Of a stretch of DNA of 64,000 bases, positions 40,001-51,461 are shown piece after piece (positions within the stretch are counted from its first letter, which is position 1; every line of letters begins with the position of its first letter). Below the pieces are notes generated by a model. The model saw nothing but the letters and a program-made list of their open reading frames with translations, was not told the DNA's origin and did no database searches. The stretch is from Isochrysis galbana (Eukaryota; Haptophyta; Isochrysidales; Isochrysidaceae), in assembly GCA_018136815.1 (NCBI GenBank), contig CM030933.1, forward strand, positions 3,149,144 through 3,213,143, read 5' to 3'. Made by a program: the position numbers and the translations under genes.

Positions 40001-43000
40001 TCAACAGCGCTGCAAGGGCCTCAACCCGCTCGCCATCGATAGAGGGTGTGGTCTTTTCTCCAAGCTCTCCGAGCACAAGCGAAGTCTTCTCATCATCAGG
40101 CAAAGCCCCCCAAAGAATTACCTCGGGCGGGGGAGGCACGTCCGCTGCAAATCCTGAAGAGGTGATGGTATCAGCAATTGACGAGCGAAGAGCACTTCGC
40201 GACTGCGGCTCAGAGCGGTATTCGGAGACGAGCTCGCGCAATTTTGCCACCTGGCGGGTGAACAAGAGACAAGGACGTCATTAAACAAGGGGTTTGAGAA
40301 GATGCCCATGGATGGCAAAAGCTCGTGGAGGCAGCAGTCTGGGCGGCGCGATAGGTTCAAATTCCCAGCCGAACCCGGGCTGATATGACTACCCGACTCC
40401 CGATGCGGGGGGGGTGTCTCACCTCTCCGTAGAGCCCCGCACGTCCGTATGGTGGCACTAGATGCGAGATAAGAGTGGCATACCCTCGTCGTTTTGCCAG
40501 AATGGCCTCACTAGGATTGTTGGCGGCGTAAACGTACAGGTTGGGCGCCGAACCGAGCAATGCATCCGGCCAAGAATGAGCAGTGCCGCCTAGGGGCGAA
40601 CCAGGCAACCATTCAACTGTGCCATGCATTCCGAAATGAACTAACGCATCGATGCCGATGCCAACGCCGCCCTGCGGCAAAGCGTCCTTCCACATCGCAG
40701 TACGATCCCATTTCTTTTCGTGTACATTGCAGGCTGCGCCTCCATCGATCTTTGCATCCGTGACGGAGTCGATTTCCCCATGCTCTTCCATCAGCCATTT
40801 GTAGAATGCTGCATACTGCGGGTGTGGCGTCAGATCTCTCTCGAAGCTCAGCCTCATCGGATCGCCTTCAATGCCCAACATTGGCTGCACACCTAAGAAG
40901 ACATTGCCTAGCCGCAGGCCGGCGCAAACCATCTTTCCGTCGGACTGCGTCGCGAGCCCACGGTAGAAATCGAGTTGTCCCCACTGCTTCTCCATCTTCG
41001 TCGACAGCTCCGGCCCTAGCCATCGGCGAAGAGTCGCTGCATCTATAGCTTGGGCAATGACCTGTGCATTTCCCAAGCCCTTGTGACGATTGTCAAACCC
41101 TGTCTCCTCTTCATTGGAACCCTTCGTCCCCGTGAGTGCCGCCTCTAGTACTCTCGGCAATTTTTCAGCGCCTCCAGCCAATGCCGCCTCGGTGTTGATT
41201 ACTGCCAGAGCTGAAACAAGAGCCTGTCCGCTGAGCTCCTTCACATCGTTGACGCCGAGGTCATATCCCTCCTCTTTGAGTCTCACCAAAAGAGCCTCGA
41301 GTGAAGAGGGAACATCCAACAGAGCAGCCGTGCCTGTGGCGCCAACATTTGGAGGGAAACCGTAGAGTATCACAGCCACCCGTCGATGGCAAGGAGGCTT
41401 GGAACGGAGTCGGAGCCAGCCGTGCAAACGTGAGGCGAGCTTATCCAGGCGCTCGTGGTCTAGTATGACGTCGTCGCCGTCCAGTCCACCGAGCACAAGC
41501 GTCTCGATCGCCCCATCCAACTCCGGAAGGGCGTACAGGACGACCTTAGGTGCATGAGGGACGCAGGGAGCAAAAATGGGGAACTGAGATGGTTCCGGCC
41601 AGGCAGCGGATTTGCAGTTTGTGTGTACCCAACATCGGCCGACCAATTGTGCCTCACCTGCTGCAGTCCCATCACCCCATTCCGTTTCCAATCTTTCTCA
41701 CTTTGGAGTAGGAGCGGCGCTGCAACACAATACGGTACATCCAGCTCGGCGAGGATCGACGCCGCGATATCTGTGCGCCTTCCCGCGGCCATCGAACCGG
41801 CGGGTCCTCCTACAAGAGGGAACCCGATTGTGTTGACCACTGCGTCGACGCGCACTCTCCCGAGAGCTGCTAACCCTGTTCCAGCATCACGGGCCACCGT
41901 TTGCTTTGCTTCCCGAGACTTGGAAGTGAAGCAGTCCCTTACAACAGTATGGGCCTCGACTCCGTTAATGAATATGGGCAACGGCCGAAGCCCGTTCTTC
42001 TCTAGCGACATGATGAGCTCATCGATGTACTTCAGGCGGGAGACAACGTGCTTTCGATACAACAACACACCCACATTGGGAGCGCTAGTGACACGCAGAG
42101 ACCTCGGCATCCCACTACTCTCGCTACCATACCAGTGCAGATACTCGCTCAGAGATTCAAAGTACTTGCCAGGTGCCTTAGGATGAACAAGACCAATGGC
42201 AGGAGTTTCCATTGGGGGGGGAAGCTCGAACAATGCGCCTGTATGCCTGTGAGTTGAGCCTGCACTCCTACCAAGTGCGGAGCGAGTTTCCATCACTTGT
42301 GTAGCAGACAATCCAAGCCGGCGTCCCAACAGCCTAAGCATGTTCTCCACGTTGGTGGCACCGCCCTGATTCCAGTATGCGTAAACCTCCAACCACAAGC
42401 GCAAGTCTGCGGCCTTCTCGCCGGGGACGAATCGAAGCAATCCAGGTCCCAACTTTAGGAACTTGAGATAGCCCGCAAGCCGATCCTCTTCCTTTGAGGA
42501 GCCAAATTTCGAGAGCAAAGCCTTTACGGGAGCCGGAGGCCCACTGCCACCATCCGCCATAGTGAAGGATCCCACGCGAGTGAGCGACATCAGCTCGAGC
42601 GCCGACTCAAAGATGAAACGTGTTTTCACGCGCTCAACTCTCGGGGTGAGCCAGGCAACCTCATCGTAGTCAAACAGTAGACTGCCAAAGAAGACATCTG
42701 CGTCGCGCAAGGCGTGCTCGAGCTCGTCGTGGCCAATGTCTCGATCGGTGAAGAAGCGTACATCCAGCTCGTCGCGCACGCTCGCTTCGACCTTGGTGTA
42801 GAGCGCGGTGTTGAACTGTTCAAAGCCAGTTAGCACGACTGCGAGCCCTCTCTCGGCATGCAGCTGCAGGGTGTGCGGGGCGCGGCGGCGGGCAGTAGGG
42901 CAAGGCGTTGGACGAAGGCAGAGGGCTGCACCTGCGCCGCACACAAGCCAGAGTGCCAGCAGCCCGCGCAGCCCATGGCGAACGCCCGGCTGCGTGAGAG

Positions 43001-43022
43001 GGAGAGGGGGAGGCCGGCCCAT
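37095..43022 (-). CDS. chlH: Magnesium chelatase subunit H (ChlH)
   Basis: Binds protoporphyrin IX and, with ChlI and ChlD, inserts Mg2+ at the first committed step of chlorophyll synthesis in the plastid. Seven exons join in frame: 43022-41658, 41544-40423, 40250-39897, 39727-38463, 38367-38164, 38071-37837, 37694-37095 (introns 92-172 bp, donors GTGAG or GTGCG/GTGCA), giving 1714 residues; about 1330-1400 is usual. Hallmarks: VVLYALPELDGAI, ILYGFPP, ERDLTPHPQYAAFYKW, HFGMHGTVEWLPGSPLG, GDLLRDGAGVLPTGRNIHAL, RPRIDVLASLSAIFRDSF, NPPGDYG, SVEYGLTDIQEYYANTGALK, QGSGGAYEISQRFTAMVGWG. Extra length comes from the leader, roughly 40 residues before HFGMHG, and about 200 residues in exon 4. The N terminus has a hydrophobic signal-like core (residues 18-36) followed by RPTPCPTARRRAP, a bipartite leader for a complex plastid. 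An upstream ATG at 43112 is in frame; 43022 was preferred because it puts the hydrophobic core nearer the start. Confidence 0.95.
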
Positions 43023-43170
43023 CCGCTCCTTTCCCGCCCGCAGCGGCTGCTCTCTGTGATTACGGCCCCCGCGCGGGGGCGGGGGAGAGGAAAATGGGAA
43101 GAGCAGTACCATACGTATTAATAGAAGTTATACATAAGGACATAAGGAAGGAAGTGTGTGGGGCCTCGAT

Positions 43171-43194
43171 CCTACTCTACTCGAGTAGAGTAGG
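43171..43194. promoter_or_regulatory. 24-bp perfect palindrome upstream of chlH
   Basis: Half-site CCTACTCTACTC followed by its exact complement, centred on CTCGAG, about 150 bases upstream of the chlH start. Position and perfection suggest a dimeric-factor binding site or transcribed hairpin; function is inferred only. Confidence 0.4.
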
Positions 43195-44239
43195 GGAAAG
43201 TAGTGCTGTGAGCATGTCCACTAGGCTCTACCATTCCTTTTCTCCCTTCGCCTAGACCCATACCCCATCGCACTGAACCCCCCCCTCCATCTTTGAGCCA
43301 CGGACCACGGACCGACAGTGAGCGAGGACGGCCCTCGAGACCGGCGGGGCGAGCGAGGTGGAGGCAGAGGGGGGGGGCTCCTTGAGTTGCCCAGCGCCCA
43401 GCTGGCCACGTGGGACCTGGGGGGGCCTGCAGGTCCTCCAAAGGGAAGCCAGGGCGCGCGCAGACGACACGCGACGCTGATTGAGAGCGGCAAAAAAAGA
43501 GAAAAACAACAAAAATTGGACCGACACATCCACATCCACATCGATCCATGACCATGACCAAAACAGGAATGAAATGCGCGTGTTTGCATAAGTATTATGC
43601 AGGTGAATAACCACAGGCAACCGCGAAAGCTGCGATAGGGCGTCCGACCCCGAGAGGAGAACAGCCAAAAGGACTCCGCAATTTGAGCGACGAAATAAGG
43701 TGAGTAACGCGCGCGCCCACGTTTGTCTGAGACTGTCTGCACATTTATTTACGGCTTAAAAAATCCTTTTAATAATCTCGCCTGACACGTGGCACTGGGT
43801 CACATCCTCGTAGCCACGCCCTTTTCCCTTTCTCACCCTCACTCCCCGCCTTGCGGCAACTCCCCTCGTGCACTACTTTTTCTTCGGGGCTCAGGTCATG
43901 CGGATGCGGGGGTCCGAGCAGAGCGGGGTGCACCTGTCCTCAGCGGCATGTTCTCAGCTTCCTCCTGTGCTGCTGTGTGACTTGTTTATCTTAAGATTGT
44001 AGAAGGGTTTCGTCGCTACTGGGTGCTGCGTTGTTTGTCGTGCTATGGCGTGTAACGGTCTATCGCACGTCCGGGTGATCAGTCAGCGTGGAGTGCCTCG
44101 TTGTGTTATGCGAGCCTTCCGGCACGACCGAGTGCTTTCGCCACGAGGCTAAAGTTTTCGCTTATTTGTAGCCTACTTTTTTCGTTCTCTATGAATACGG
44201 GGCCGCTGACCGCTGAGCGTTCTAACTAATGGTTTATTA
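43195..44239. other. Intergenic, no gene supported
   Basis: Several overlapping ORFs on the - strand (43.2-43.7 kb) share the same GC-rich DNA and have no domain. I see nothing else except an A-rich stretch near 43490. Confidence 0.45.
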
Positions 44240-44500
44240 AGTTTGGGTTTTCTTCCTTCCTTGGGCGGCCTTGTAGGTGCGCATGGAGCAATGCGATTTC
44301 GTCGCGGGACACCACGCTAGATACGAGTCCTCACGGTGGCAGCGACATAGTCTACACATGTCCGTCGGACTGTCAGCGAACCTATTTCTGGTACCTGTCC
44401 TTCTATGGGTGATGTATGTGTTTGAAGTGTAAGTGTTTGTTTGTCCGTGTGCTTCAGCAATGGCATTGTGTATAGTCTCGCTATATGTTTCCATTCTTCA
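44240..44500 (-). pseudogene. LINE C-terminal zinc-knuckle fragment (3)
   Basis: The - strand encodes LQTHTSPIEGQVPEIGSLT in one frame and NTYITHRRTGTRNRFADS, then MCRLCRCHREDS, in another. They parallel FKHITHRRVGTYNRFPDRAN and CRICGETDESSTH of the LINE at 56.5-60.8 kb. One frameshift and only the last part are present. Confidence 0.75.
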
Positions 44501-45956
44501 TTGGTGATGCACAGTGTGAGAAAAAGTCCCGCTGGGGGACAATAAGAAAAAACTGGGCTCAAGCAGACAAGTCCCCGGCACCCGGGGAGACAGCCGCGAG
44601 AGGCGAGGCGGGAGAGGAGAATTCTCTCGGGGGAGGATAGAGAGGGTGAGGGCCCGGCGAAACAACTGTAATGCAGCGACCGGGAAACATAAGTTCTCTG
44701 TCGTTCACCGACAAGTGATTTGACAACTCTACGATAGATAGATTTACTTCTCATAAACACATCATTAAATTATGTTACGAATGGTGCCCCCAGCGCCCTT
44801 TCAAACATGCCACACACACTAGAACTCAGGCTCTAGACGCGCACATATGGACTGCCTGCGCGTCGCCATGCGGCGCACAGACAGTCCATACACATATCTT
44901 ACGAATACACACGCGCACTGCCCCCCCAATTCGACCCCTTCGAGCCCTATAGCCGATCTGCTGACCGGCCGCGCCTGCCGAGAGAGATGCCAACTCTGAC
45001 TTTTCAGCCAGGGAAGCTTGCTGCGAGGCGGGTGTGGGCTGGGGCGGGGTCAGGTGCTGGGTATGGCACACCCAGGCCAAGGCCGGGCGGGGGGCTCGCG
45101 CTGCGCGCGCGCTGCTCGCACCTGGCTTCTGGCGCTCGTCTGCGCGCTGCGAAGGGGGGGAGTGCGAGAACGACCTGGAGGCGAGCGCGGCGAGCGTGAA
45201 GGGGCACATCGCGGCAGGCAGCGTGGGGGGGGCTTACCTTTGGTGTTGGCCGCGCGAGTACACCCCTCTGGCAAGCTGGGCTGCCAGGGAGGAGTGGGGG
45301 AAGGGGGGGGGAGGGGAGCGGCGCGCGGCGGGCCTCCGCGGCCGCTGCAGCGGCTAAGTCCCCGGTACCCGGGGAGATAGCCGCTTGAGCGAGCCCTCAT
45401 TGTCACCTTTCGGCACCAGAACCTCACACTGTGTTTAGTCGCTTTTCCCATGCTAGTCTCGCCGCTTGCGGGGCATTACTTCGGGTCGCTTTAAGGGCGG
45501 CCTTGGTGAGATCTGCGACTGATATCTGATATCGCGTCTAGCGCGACCTTTCCTTTTCGTATGGCGTATTCATCCGCCAAAGGGTATTCCATGTGTCTCG
45601 GGCATTTGTGTACATTTGTTTACCGCTAACAGACCTGCCCTAGCCCTAGCCCAAGCCCAATCCCCGCCTCGCCTAGCCCTGGCCCATCGTAGTGCGTAGT
45701 GCACGCGTGCCCACCCACGCCCCAAAACCGAAGACCAATGAATGAGTGAAGAGGGGTAGCGGATGGGGGAGTGAAAGTGTGGAGGGTTTCGGCCGATGGC
45801 GAGAGAGAGAGGCAGCGCCGCGAATGCGATGGCGATGGGACCCCCGTAGCTAGCATATCGACTCGGCACCATCTAGCCCTCTCTATCACGCAACTTTCCT
45901 TCTACTTTGTCTCCACCTCGCACACGCACACGCTCCTCGTTCCCTTCCCCGCCCCT
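44501..45956. other. Intergenic with a duplicated hairpin motif
   Basis: AAGTCCCCGGCACCCGGGGA at about 44569 recurs as AAGTCCCCGGTACCCGGGGA at about 45356, each followed by GA(C/T)AGCCGC; both form CCCCGG/CCGGGG stems. A hairpin TGGACTG...CAGTCCA spans 44846-44890. Other ORFs are low-complexity. No gene is supported. Confidence 0.5.
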
Positions 45957-46100
45957 TCTTTCTTTTCCTTTTCCCTCGCGGTTTCCGGGGTCCTGCCCAG
46001 GTGCCAAGTGCGCTATTGGATCGTGGATCGTGGGCCCGGTTTAGAGGGTGGACCTGTTGGGTGTTGGGTAGGCCTTTTGTTGTTGTTTGCACCCCTTGTC
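45957..46100 (-). pseudogene. LINE 3' untranslated end (4)
   Basis: TTTCCGGGGTCCTGCCCAGG, then GTGCGCTA and GGTTTAGAGGGTGG, match 56315-56370, the region just 3' of the LINE stop codon (56488). Same orientation; a severely 5'-truncated LINE copy is the likely source. Confidence 0.55.
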
Positions 46101-46926
46101 GCGCACTTGTAGCTACGCAGTACGTGGCCAGCCTGAACCCCTTCGAGAATGGCTTCTTTTCAGCACAACCGTCGCCAGCCACTACAAGTGTCAATATAGG
46201 TGATTCGTGTTAGCCTAGAATCTAGAATCTTTAGCAGATGATTTTTTTGCTTCAAGATTTTTTGATTTATCGAAACTCGAATTCGTCAGTTTTCAGCTTT
46301 CAGTCGCAACGACCAGAACTAGTGCAACACTTTATGTCGCGGGTAGGGAGGGTTCATGCGCCCCCCTCCCATCTTTTGTACTTCTCCCGCCAGCTAGGTT
46401 TCCCCGCGCGACTCCCTCTCGGTCGTCTCGCTCCGGTTCCCCCCCGCGCGTGTCTCCGTCTCTCGGGTGTCTTCCGTACGCTCAGCGCTGTCGCTCGAGC
46501 GCCCCGTGTCCCCTTCTCGTGTCCCTCCTGCCCTCGTCCTCGCTCCGTGCTGTCGCATGTCGTCTGAGGGCACCCGCTCGTCCTCGGCCCCCTTGTCGCG
46601 TGCTTCCCCCGCCCCAGGTAGCACGCATTCCATCCCGCTGAGAGGCTGTACTTCACATGTTACATACATCAGCCCCTCCACCTCCATACGCTCCACAGCC
46701 ACAGCTACACTCCTCTCACAACATTTTACACACCTCAAACATGGAAAAGCTGGCCGCCTGGCGTAGTTGGAGCCGGCACATATTCTTCGTCGCCCTCGGC
46801 CTTCTTGCCGGCGCGCTGTCATGGGATTTCAGAGACAAAAATAAAATTTTCCTCCGACTTGATGGAACGATAGAGCTACTCTCTTCTCCCATTCTCATTT
46901 CCATTTTCAAAGAGGTTTCACCGCTC
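46101..46926. other. Intergenic, 3' of the OGFOD1-like gene
   Basis: No supported gene. The small + strand ORFs are not conserved-looking and the - strand ORF at 46394-46822 is Arg/Glu low complexity. Confidence 0.45.
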
Positions 46927-49270
46927 CTACGCTCTTTCAGCCTTCTGCCGTTGCAAATTCTTTTTCCTTGGGCTCGAGGTAGAGCTCTTGGTGTGCCCAA
47001 CCATGGCTTTATGCGAACTTCCATGCATCCCTCCATTCAGCATGCCATCCCCGCTTTCATGCCTAGCACCTACTGCCTTTTGTAGGGCCGACTTCCGCAA
47101 TTCGCCTTCATCTACCTTGCTCCTCTTGGTCCTCTCCTCCTCCTCCTCTCCTCCTCGTTTTCCGGCAACTGCTTGCATTAGTAACCGATATTCGACGTTA
47201 ACATCCCATCTCGAGCCTTCTGCTACTGCTGAGACGTATTTCACGAACCTCATCGTCGCTGGCGGCCGAAATGCCAGGACAAGCGCATTGGTAATGGGAT
47301 GCACTGACGTCACACCATCTGCAGTATCGTCATGGACGTTGTAAACCTCCGCAGCCGTAGAGGAGTCGTCACGAGGGACTAGACATTCAAAGCCGCCAAC
47401 ATCGCCCGAGTCCCATGCAGCAGCGGCCCGGCGAGCACGTTCAGCGCCCAGTTTGGCAGGGGGTACGACCACAAAGCTGGCGTCGAGGACAGGAGCGCGC
47501 TTCAGAGCCTGCGATTGATACAACGGGAGGCAGTGTGGGAGCGAGATGTGCCGAAGAAGCAAGGGAAAGTCAAAGCGTCCGTCCCGAGAGCTCCGCTGGG
47601 TCCCGTACCAACATTTTGTCTTCGCACGCTCATCAAACTACCCTGACTCTAGCGGGGACGCGGCCTGCACCTTTGCCTTGAGCATCTGCCCTGCATGGGC
47701 CAGTGTATAATCCATTCCTGGCCGAAACCTTCGAATGCTGACACGAGCCTCATGCGGATGGCATCCTGCTATCTGCGCTAGTAACCACAAGAAGGGTGGC
47801 GAGCGCAAGATGGAGGCGACACCGAGCAGCTGGTCTCCTGCAGCAGCCGCTATGTCCTTCTTGGAATTCGTATGCTCTGTTTTCTTGCTCGACGCTCCAG
47901 CTTTGACATCTTGTCCCGAAGGTTCATACCGGAGGAAGCGCTGTAGGTGTGGTGGCCCAACAACTTTCCAACCGCTCCCTCTTAACCCAGCTTCATAATT
48001 AGGCGGTTTCCCGCCCCCGAGGCCGTCGCTGCGGTCGGCCGCAGCAGCAGCATGAAGAAGCGGCTCAACGATTTCCGGTCGCAGGAAAGCCGCCATTTGC
48101 ACCACACCTTGTCCTCGCAATTGCGAGCGAACCATTTTGAGCGTGTCGACCTTCAAGTAGGCGGGGTTGAGAAAGTAGCTGAGGAAGCGCAGGCAAGACT
48201 CACTCGCTGCTTCTAGAAGGGTGCGAGGCACGGAGGGCGCGGAACAGCCACGGGCGCCGTGGTCACGCCGACTCAAAGCGCCGCTGTTGCCATGAGAAGT
48301 GGAGTCGTCAATTCCGTCGGCTAGGGAAGGCTGCAGAACAGGCTTTTCGATCTGCGGTAGGATCTCGTAGGCCACCTCATTCGCACTAGCCACGGTCTTC
48401 AACTGGGCCAGCGACGCGCTCTTCTCAGCGCCAAGAGGCGGCTGTGGCGCGTGGAACCAGCCAGAAATGGAGACTCGAGGCTCCTTTCGCGAGAGGACTT
48501 CCGCAACGGCATGGAAGGACCGTCCCGGTTGAACTGGGAACAATGCAAGTGAGCCAAAATGCGGAGGCAAGATGAGAGAGGGCGATGTGCATGGTTGCGG
48601 GGGCGGTTTCGACGAGATGTGACTGGCGATCGAGGACGAGTCGGTGTCGTCGAGCTCATAGAGCTCGAGACCGCCGCCGTGAGCAGGAGTCCAGTCCTCA
48701 TCAGGCCATGAAAGGTAGAGGATGAAGGAAACGGCCCTGTTATCGGAATGGGAGGAGTGAGAGGGAATGACCAGCAGAGCGAATCTAATGGGCTATGGCA
48801 GTGCGAGGGTCTCGAAGCCTGGCTCCGTGTTGAGCCTTTGCGCACCGGGTGCCAATGACATCGTCGTGGCAGAGGAGATGGCCACCGTGGCCGTACGTAT
48901 TGCAGGACAGGTCTGGCTGCTCGGTCAGCTCAGTGCAGCCAGTCACCCGGCTCACCCAGCGGCGGAACTCGTGAGAGTAGAGTGCAGCTCGCAGTCTGAT
49001 CGTGTTGGGCAGCTGTGCCGCGTGCCTCTCGTCTTTGGGGTCCAGGTTGGCCAGGTCTCCCGTCTGGAAGACTTTAAAGAGGTCTGTCTCCTTGAAAGTC
49101 TTCTCGAGCGCGGTGAGCTCATCACGGACGGCGAGCAGAGTGGAGCGCTCGAAGAGATGGCTGACGCACTGGTGCGGGTACGGGAAGTCGGTCAGTCCTG
49201 GCGCCTCCTCGAGCGCGCCTTGCGCAAAGACGGGTGAGATGTCCGCCCGTCCCGCCGGCGGACGCGGCAT
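46927..49270 (-). CDS. OGFOD1/TPA1-type prolyl 3-hydroxylase
   Basis: A 2-oxoglutarate and Fe(II)-dependent oxygenase. The animal and yeast relatives hydroxylate a proline of ribosomal protein uS12 and affect translation termination. Exons 49270-48846, 48736-47671 and 47508-46927 join in frame (introns 109 and 162 bp) to 690 residues; animal OGFOD1 has about 540. The first double-stranded beta-helix domain has the iron triad H135, D137 (HLLCHDDVIG) and H217 (RSFHAV), and the 2-oxoglutarate Arg229 in EPRVSISGWFH. The second, non-catalytic domain includes FLNPAYL, MDYTLAH and the closing ALVLAFRPPATMRFVKYVS. The C terminus adds a basic tail (SPRKKNLQRQK). The extra length lies mostly in a Ser/Gly-rich linker between the domains and in this tail. 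The ATG at 49270 is the first true ATG after the CT-rich leader; an upstream TTG at 49300 is in frame but not a plausible start. Confidence 0.87.
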
Positions 49271-49999
49271 CGCAGCGGAGAGGAAGGGGGAGCGAGGCAA
49301 ATCCCTCCCCTAGTACGCCAGAGTAGAGAGGAGAGAGAGAGGAAGAGAGGTTAAGAAAAGTCTTGCGGCAGTCGAAAAAAACCTCGCGCGTGTACGTAAG
49401 TACGTAAGTCTTCACGCCCCACCCGCAAGCCTTCTCCCAGTTCCCGTTCTTCCTCACCTTATTCTTTCAAGAGAAGAGAGAGAAGTCAAAAGTAGAGAGA
49501 GACCGTGTCCCCCCCAACATCGAGAGGGTCCACCACGCGGCGTTGCTGTGCTGCGTGTATCTTGTACTCGTAGAGAAGAGAGAAGAGAGCAGGAAGGAGT
49601 ACTCTACTCCTACATGGTGTGGGTCTGCACGTGTCTGCGCGGGGGGAGGGGGGGGGAGGGGGGGAGGGGGGGAGGGGCTTCATCACCGGGATGATTACTA
49701 GTTACTAGGAGTTAGGAGTACTTTTTTTTACGAGTGACGAGCACGCGAGCGGCAATCGTCCTAGTCGGCGCTGGCTGGGGGTTGAGTCCTGCCTGTCGAT
49801 CCTCACAGGACACCAACGAGGACGGGCGGTGCAGCTTCGCATCCAACTCGACGACCTTCTTGCCTATGTCCTTTCTTGTTTCTTGGTCAGGGGATTTGCG
49901 CAAGGGCGCGGCTTTCCTTTTCCTTTTGCTTGTGCACACACACTAGAGATGACTCGAAGCACGACGTGGACGTGCTGGCACGTGGCCAGTCTATCATGT
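49271..49999. other. Intergenic, possible fragment of the unrecognised family
   Basis: CT-rich leader of the preceding gene to about 49345, then G-runs (GGGGGGAGG, 49640-49675). On the - strand 49939-49712 reads a basic peptide (TSKRKRKAAPLRKSPDQETR) that could belong to the adjacent unit at 50.0-50.5 kb. Not strong enough to call. Confidence 0.35.
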
Positions 50000-50359
50000 C
50001 TACACATACACACTCCCGCCATACTGAATAATAATAATAAAACAACTGTGCGTTAGTACCAACCAAAGTCGCGTTCCGTCAAAAGAGGGCCAGGTGATTT
50101 TGTCGTAACGCCCCTTCCTCCATTCGCGAAACATCTCGAAACGGCGAAACAAACGCTTCTCACTCTTCTGTCTGTGGATGTACACGTTCCGGCGATGACG
50201 CCGCCACTCCAAGTCGCCGTAGAATCCCAAGCTGCGCGTCAGCGTGATTACGCGCCGCGTACAGTAGACCGTGAATGCAACGAGAGCGGCCGTGCGTGAG
50301 TTGCATTGAGCCAGAGTGATCTCGTCACCAGTCACCTGCAGCGGCTTGAGAGCCTGCAT
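50000..50359 (-). CDS. Unrecognised multicopy family, second locus
   Basis: A 119-codon frame: MQALKPLQVTGDEITLAQCN, then SRTAALVAFTVYCTRRVITL, a basic helix-rich part (EWRRHRRNVYIHRQK) and YDKITWPSFDGTRL, where the last nine codons are the perfectly conserved 30-bp word. Just upstream on the same strand, near 50470, is a hydrophobic helix (MGIMISFVLIFVIIIL) like the one at about 25.04 kb. This suggests a modular unit: globular part, membrane helix, basic part. No known family. It could be a cellular gene fragment, a virus-like insertion or a mobile element. Confidence 0.35.
   Translation of the reverse strand: MQALKPLQVTGDEITLAQCNSRTAALVAFTVYCTRRVITLTRSLGFYGDLEWRRHRRNVYIHRQKSEKRLFRRFEMFREWRKGRYDKITWPSFDGTRLWLVLTHSCFIIIIQYGGSVYV
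50066..50095 (-). repeat. Perfect 30-bp word, copy 2 of 3
   Basis: Identical to 24951-24980 and 54989-55018. Immediately left, at 50041-50062, is AACAACTGTGCGTTAGT, also found in variant form at about 27487. Confidence 0.9.
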
Positions 50360-50822
50360 GCGCGCCGCGTATTGTTGTGTGCGCAGGTCGCGTCGCCGTC
50401 CCTCCTTCCCAATGTGTGACTGAGCCTAGTCGTGGAATGCGTTTCGTGATGGTTTTCTTGAGTATTATTATTACAAAGATGAGCACAAAGCTGATCATGA
50501 TACCCATGGTTACAAAGCCGAATATCCAATAGTGTAAGTAACGGCCCTCAAGAACCTCCAGCGTCTAGACTCTGTAAGTCTGACACCTCTGTAAGCTTCT
50601 AGACTTTTTAAGTCTACCAGCTACTCCATGGCTAAGCTACGAAAAGCTATAGGTAAAGTGCACGCCGCTGTGCTCGCGTTGAGACGCTATTCGCCGGTGA
50701 ATCTTGTATCTTGTAGGATCTTCACTAAGCATGGATGAATCCCTTTCGCGCCTTTTCTGTGTGCAATCCTTCTCTAGGACGACGAGACGACGTGTTGCGG
50801 GTAGGGGGAACACCCCATGCGA
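50360..50822. other. Intergenic / remainder of the unrecognised unit
   Basis: Contains the hydrophobic-helix ORF on the - strand (50507-50325) and no other supported gene. Confidence 0.35.
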
Positions 50823-50898
50823 CGCGCTCTATTCTTAGAGCGCGCCTCCTCACATGCAAAGAGGAGCGTCCCAGACACACTCTATTCTTAGAGCGTGT
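50823..50898. repeat. Pair of matching hairpins with compensatory changes
   Basis: Hairpin 1 (50823-50844): CGCGCTCT, loop ATTCTT, AGAGCGCG. Hairpin 2 (50875-50898): ACACACTCT, same loop, AGAGCGTGT. The inner stem and loop are identical, while the outer stem differs by paired changes that keep the pairing (one A-C mismatch). Spacing about 52 bases. Confidence 0.6.
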
Positions 50899-51151
50899 CT
50901 CCCCTTCCGCCCCTCTCCCCCGGTTCCCTCGCATGCAGCTCCAGCCGGGATCCCTTCCTTCCCTCCTTCCGTGAAACCCCAGCGGTTCCTTTTTGTTCCC
51001 TCGGCCCGCGAGGCTCGGAGCCCCCCCGCGCTCGCCCCTTGTTTCTCCCCCNNNNNNNNNNNNNNNNNNNNNNNNNNNNNNNNNNNNNNNNNNNNNNNNN
51101 NNNNNNNNNNNNNNNNNNNNNNNNNNNNNNNNNNNNNNNNNNNNNNNNNNN

Positions 51152-51461
51152 CATTGGACAACCCAGCTCCTCAGACGATCGCAGAAGGAATGAGTCGGAC
51201 TCCGATAGCGAAGAGGTACCCAACCCCAAGCACGAAGCCGAGCCCGAGAAGCCGCCGATAACCTCTCGGAAGACCACGTCGTTCATGCCTCGCAATCTGA
51301 AGCGGCCAAACGCAGTTCCTTCGGGAAGGAGCATACCCCTTCCGAAGGCGAAGATGAGCAAGACGGCAGAACCCAGCTCGGCTGGATCAAATGGAGCCAA
51401 TACTATAGGGTTTACTTCAGGCAAAGTGGCGGCTGAGGGCGCAGTAGCGAAGACTTTGTAG
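51152..51461 (+). CDS. Unidentified protein, C-terminal exon after a gap
   Basis: From the end of the 100-N gap a frame of about 103 codons runs to TAG at 51459. The peptide is acidic then basic: SSSDDRRRNESDSDSEEVPN, PKHEAEPEKPP, then SFMPRNLKRPN and PKAKMSKTAEPSSAG. Composition, with Ser/Asp/Glu and Lys/Arg/Pro patches, fits a disordered tail of a nuclear protein. The codon usage looks coding and the competing frames look worse. The gene body is hidden in or before the gap; upstream sequence 50899-51051 has no matching domain. No name is possible. Confidence 0.45.

Noticed and set aside
46657-47085. Small + strand membrane-protein ORF (starts with a hydrophobic stretch after MEKLAAW)
   Set aside because: Overlaps the last exon of the OGFOD1-like gene on the other strand, and has no leader or domain.
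48767-49237. 156-codon + strand ORF
   Set aside because: Antisense shadow of exon 1 of the OGFOD1-like gene.
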